A stretch of 64,000 bases of DNA, taken from positions 4,422,000 through 4,485,999 of the forward strand of contig OY811982.1 of assembly GCA_963681505.1 (NCBI GenBank), in the 5' to 3' direction. Shown in pieces: positions 60,990 through 64,000 of this stretch. Origin of the DNA: Eunapius fragilis. Lineage: Eukaryota > Porifera > Demospongiae > Spongillida > Spongillidae. Position numbers and translations under genes: made by a program. Numbering within the stretch: the first letter of the stretch is position 1; every line of letters begins with the position of its first letter. Below the pieces are notes generated by a model. That model made no database searches and was not told the origin of the DNA. It worked only from the letters and a program-made list of their open reading frames with translations.

Positions 60990-61680
60990 GACTGGAACAA
61001 AACATTTAAATGACCGTCTTTGCCTTCTTGTTCGATAGGAACAAAGAGCTAAACTATCCGTTTCTTGGTACGCGAGTTGTTCGCTGGTTGCGTTTTTTTA
61101 ATCATGTTCACGACCCGGGTCAATTCCTATATACTATCGTAGTTCCAATCCTGATGTATAAATGATGGGTTCTTCTTCGGGGACGTGCTCCTTCCCGGCC
61201 TCCTCGCCATGCTGGTTCTGGCCAGGCGGGCCAGGGTGGCAGTGGATGTCCGCTTCGAATTCTATATAGAGCGACCACATTTACAAATGAGGTATGCACG
61301 CATGCATTGCATGGGAAAAGTAGCAACAGAAAAGGAACGTTAATTTCCCAGCTGTCATACTCATAGCGCCACCACGTGGTCGAATATAAAAAGCTATAGT
61401 CCTATAGTGGCCTTACTTATACACTTAGCCTTCAGTGATGCCTTAGTTTTTCAGAAAACAAACACACGTAGTTACGTATAATGTTTATCGAATAGACCTA
61501 GGATCTAGGACTACTCAGTGTTTGACAGACCATTAACTTCAAACGGCTTAGTATCGATCCAAAAACATGCTCTTATATAGTCTCAAACAAAGAACATACC
61601 AAATTTGCGTGCAGTTAAGTTCAGCGCGGCCAGGAATAATTTACTGTCACGGGCGTTTGTTAATTTTTTTCAACTGGACT
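60990..61680. other. No feature recognised
   Basis: Sequence between the poly-T tract and the retroelement fossil. No supported gene or repeat is seen. Confidence 0.5.
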
Positions 61681-61689
61681 ATGACCAAA

Positions 61690-63145
61690 AGTGCCTCAGG
61701 AACCCAGGGGAATGAAGGCAGTTACGGGGACATTGCACAAGTTGCATGAAGGCACTTTTGGGGCCCATCTGGGTGAAAATAAAACTCTCTACCGGGTAAA
61801 GGAGAGTTTCTATTGGCCTGGGCACTTGGATGACTTAGAAAGTGCTGTAAAACTTGTGCTACCTGTGCAGCCAGGAAGAACCCGAGTAAGAGAGGCAGGG
61901 CTTCACTTCGGAATGTAGTTGCAGGGTATCCAATGCAGATCATAGCTGTGGACATTGTTGGACCTACCTCACCATCAACGACAGGGAATGCGTATATACT
62001 GGTGGCTTCAGACTATTTCACAAGATGGGTCGAGGCTTACGACATTCCGAACCAGGAGGCGGTTACAGTGGCAACGAAGCTGGCGGATGAATTTTTCTGT
62101 CGTTTCTCTGTACCCGAACAACTGCATTCTGACAAAGGCCATCAATTTGAGTCGGGAGTCATACAGGAGGTTTGTCATCTGCTCAAGATCTACAAAAGTC
62201 GCACGACACCTTACCACCCACAATCAGACGCCCTTGTATAATGTCATAACAGGACCCTAATCAGCATGCTGGCTACCACTGTGCATGAAAACCCAATAGA
62301 CTGGGAGTTGTATCTCAAAAAGGTCTGCATGGCGTACAACACAAGTGTCCATTCCTCAACCAGATTCTCACCGTTCTACCTGATGTTCGGACAGCAGGCC
62401 AAGCTACCCCTAGACATCGTATATGGCTCTGCACCTTGAGGCCGAGCTGCACTACCAGTATGCGAGGAAATTGAAGCAAACCTTGGAACGTGCCTACAGT
62501 ACTGCCCGCGAACATGCAGTACCTCAGTTGAAAGAGCAAAAGAGACAGACAATGGTAAGGTTCACAGGGATCCGTTTGAGGCAGGTGATCTGGTATGGTA
62601 GAACAATCCAGTAGTACCAAGAGGAGTGCCAAGGAAGCTGCATTGCCCTTGGAGTGGCCTGTTTAAAGTGGTAAAGAGGATATCGTCTGCAGTTTACAGA
62701 ATTCAGGACCAGCGTACCTCGAGGTCTCGTCATCAAATTGTCGTTCACTTTGATCACTTAAAGCGCTGTCCTCTAGATATGCGGATGGAGGCTGCACCAC
62801 CTTCTGGTTCGACACCTCGTCCATTAGTTGGTCAACAAGCCATCTGGTACAAACTTGCAGTATTTTGAGGATGAGGAACCTGAGGAGATGGAAATGGACA
62901 GATCGCATGATCAGAGGACTGAACAAAATCCACCAGATCAGGAAGTAACTGCGACCAGTCCAGAAATTATGGGACAAGAAATGGAAGTCTCGCTGCTGAA
63001 CGATGATCGTAACGTTGTTGAGCAAAGTGAAGAGACGACATCAACTGATGAGCAGCCTTCACAGTACCCTAAGCAGTACTGAGACTTCTATGGTGCACAT
63101 TGCCACTACTGGTGAAACCACTCTTTTCAAAAGGGGTGAAAGTGT
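61690..63145 (+). mobile_element. Ty3/gypsy LTR retroelement fossil, integrase end of pol
   Basis: The readable parts are an integrase zinc-binding-like region (around 61,740-61,880), the integrase catalytic core (around 61,930-62,240, with VDIVGP, SDYFTRW and YHPQSD) and a C-terminal region with a GPY/F-like module (around 62,640-62,770). Gag, protease and reverse transcriptase are not present on the left, so it is 5'-truncated. It is broken, with several breaks, and of moderate age judging by how well the core can still be recognised. Confidence 0.85.
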
Positions 63146-63640
63146 TATGACTGAATTGACAACGCATGCGCATGATGGTCCATGTTGCGTCATATGTCCT
63201 GTTTCACTAGTCCATATAGGATTTCACCCCGACTACGAACTCATTAAATATACGCGACCCGTTTCTAACAAGACTCCCGACGATCGGATCGTTTAGCTTG
63301 TTATAGCAATCGAACTAGAAGTCAAAAATGAGCAGTTTCATCTTTTTTTTAATGTCATAGAACCGCGCTGTTGTAGAGAACAAAAGGGTACTGCCCGCCT
63401 TCGTACCCAGTCCCGGAACATAGTCACCTTCTCCTTATCCTTCTTGGCAACGTATAACTCGGGATATGAACACTTTTAAACAATGAAAATTTTACCAATA
63501 GTTTCAGAATAGGCTGGAAGAGCCGCTTTCATCGATGTTATATTTTGGTAAACAATCGACTATACGGTCTATTTAAGACGCATAATTAGATAACTTGTAA
63601 GACGCGATACCAAATACTATAATTTCCAATGTACATACTT
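63146..63640 (+). repeat. Possible 3' LTR of the Ty3/gypsy fossil
   Basis: A purine-rich tract (AAAAGGGGTGAAAG, 63,127-63,144 region) is followed by TGTTATGACTG, the usual polypurine tract then LTR start. The right end cannot be fixed, because no second LTR is in the window. Confidence 0.4.
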
Positions 63641-63778
63641 CTGCATAACTTATTTATATACTCGGCCTAGCGCCTATTGGTTGTTAAGTATATTCGCGTA
63701 CCTAGCGAGGAACGACCACCTCCCACAAAGGTACATAGCAACGCGTACTTAGCGGCCACAAAACCTACATGCCTGTAC
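63640..63778 (+). repeat. ~160-bp dispersed repeat, third copy
   Basis: A diverged copy of 26,783-26,942 in the same orientation, sharing AACTTATTTATATACT, GCGCCTATTGGTTG and GAACGACCACCTCCCAC. It lies outside the palindrome. Confidence 0.85.
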
Positions 63779-63879
63779 AGGTAATAATGTCATCACATGC
63801 AGAAAGAATAAAAGCAACGCTATTGTGGTTGACTCTCAAGTCTCATCTATAGGCCGAGAACATGTAGTTAGGGGACTTG

Positions 63880-63975
63880 TCCAAACCAAATTTTTGGAAA
63901 AATTAGCGTCATTGTGACGTTAACATATTAACCCCCCCCCCCCCCCCCCCCCCCCTTAACGTCACTGAGTTTTTG
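63880..63975. repeat. Partial relative of the 25,573 MITE with 24-C tract
   Basis: CCAAATTTTTGGAAAAATTA and CGTCATTGTGACGTTAA resemble the left end of the MITE at 25,573. A run of 24 C (63,932-63,955) replaces its G tract. Confidence 0.6.
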
Positions 63976-64000
63976 TTCGATTCCCCAGTGATAGTAGCAT

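Overview
The window is animal nuclear DNA: A+T-rich, with long introns, GT-AG splicing and no operons. Its one clearly recognised host gene is a RAF serine/threonine kinase on the plus strand in the first 24 kb. The kinase exons have exactly the sizes I recall for vertebrate BRAF exons 12-17 (85, 177, 47, 119, 132 and 135 bp), so the ancestral metazoan intron layout is kept. Very frequent ACATGT/TACATGTA words, long G/C homopolymers and abundant fold-back repeats suggest a marine invertebrate. I cannot name the phylum.

Layout: 1-24,263 holds the RAF gene from the 14-3-3-binding region of the linker through kinase exon 17. The RAS-binding and C1 exons lie upstream of the window, and the last exon is not found. 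Its introns hold many short inverted-repeat elements. 24,264-26,141 holds a tandem repeat, an unidentified open frame and a MITE with two long G tracts.

26,142-58,666 is a very large inverted duplication. Arm 1 is 26,142-41,716 and contains a 200-N gap at 34,538-34,737. Arm 2 is 42,457-58,666, and a 740-bp spacer separates them. The arms are nearly identical but carry scattered SNPs and small indels, plus 781 bp (40,816-41,596) found only in arm 1. Arm 2 supplies 1,635 bp (48,639-50,273) that arm 1 has only as Ns. The arms hold repeat elements, relics of a reverse-transcriptase gene and unidentified short frames, but no intact recognised gene.

58,667-64,000 holds two related fold-back elements, a separate short palindrome, homopolymers, a broken Ty3/gypsy integrase-end fossil with a likely 3' LTR start, and a third copy of a ~160-bp repeat also present in both palindrome arms.

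The unifying theme is inverted symmetry at every scale, from 32-bp hairpins to a ~32.5-kb palindrome. The main open question is whether the palindrome is real or an assembly product. Its centre lies inside one ungapped contig, which argues against a simple scaffold-joining error.
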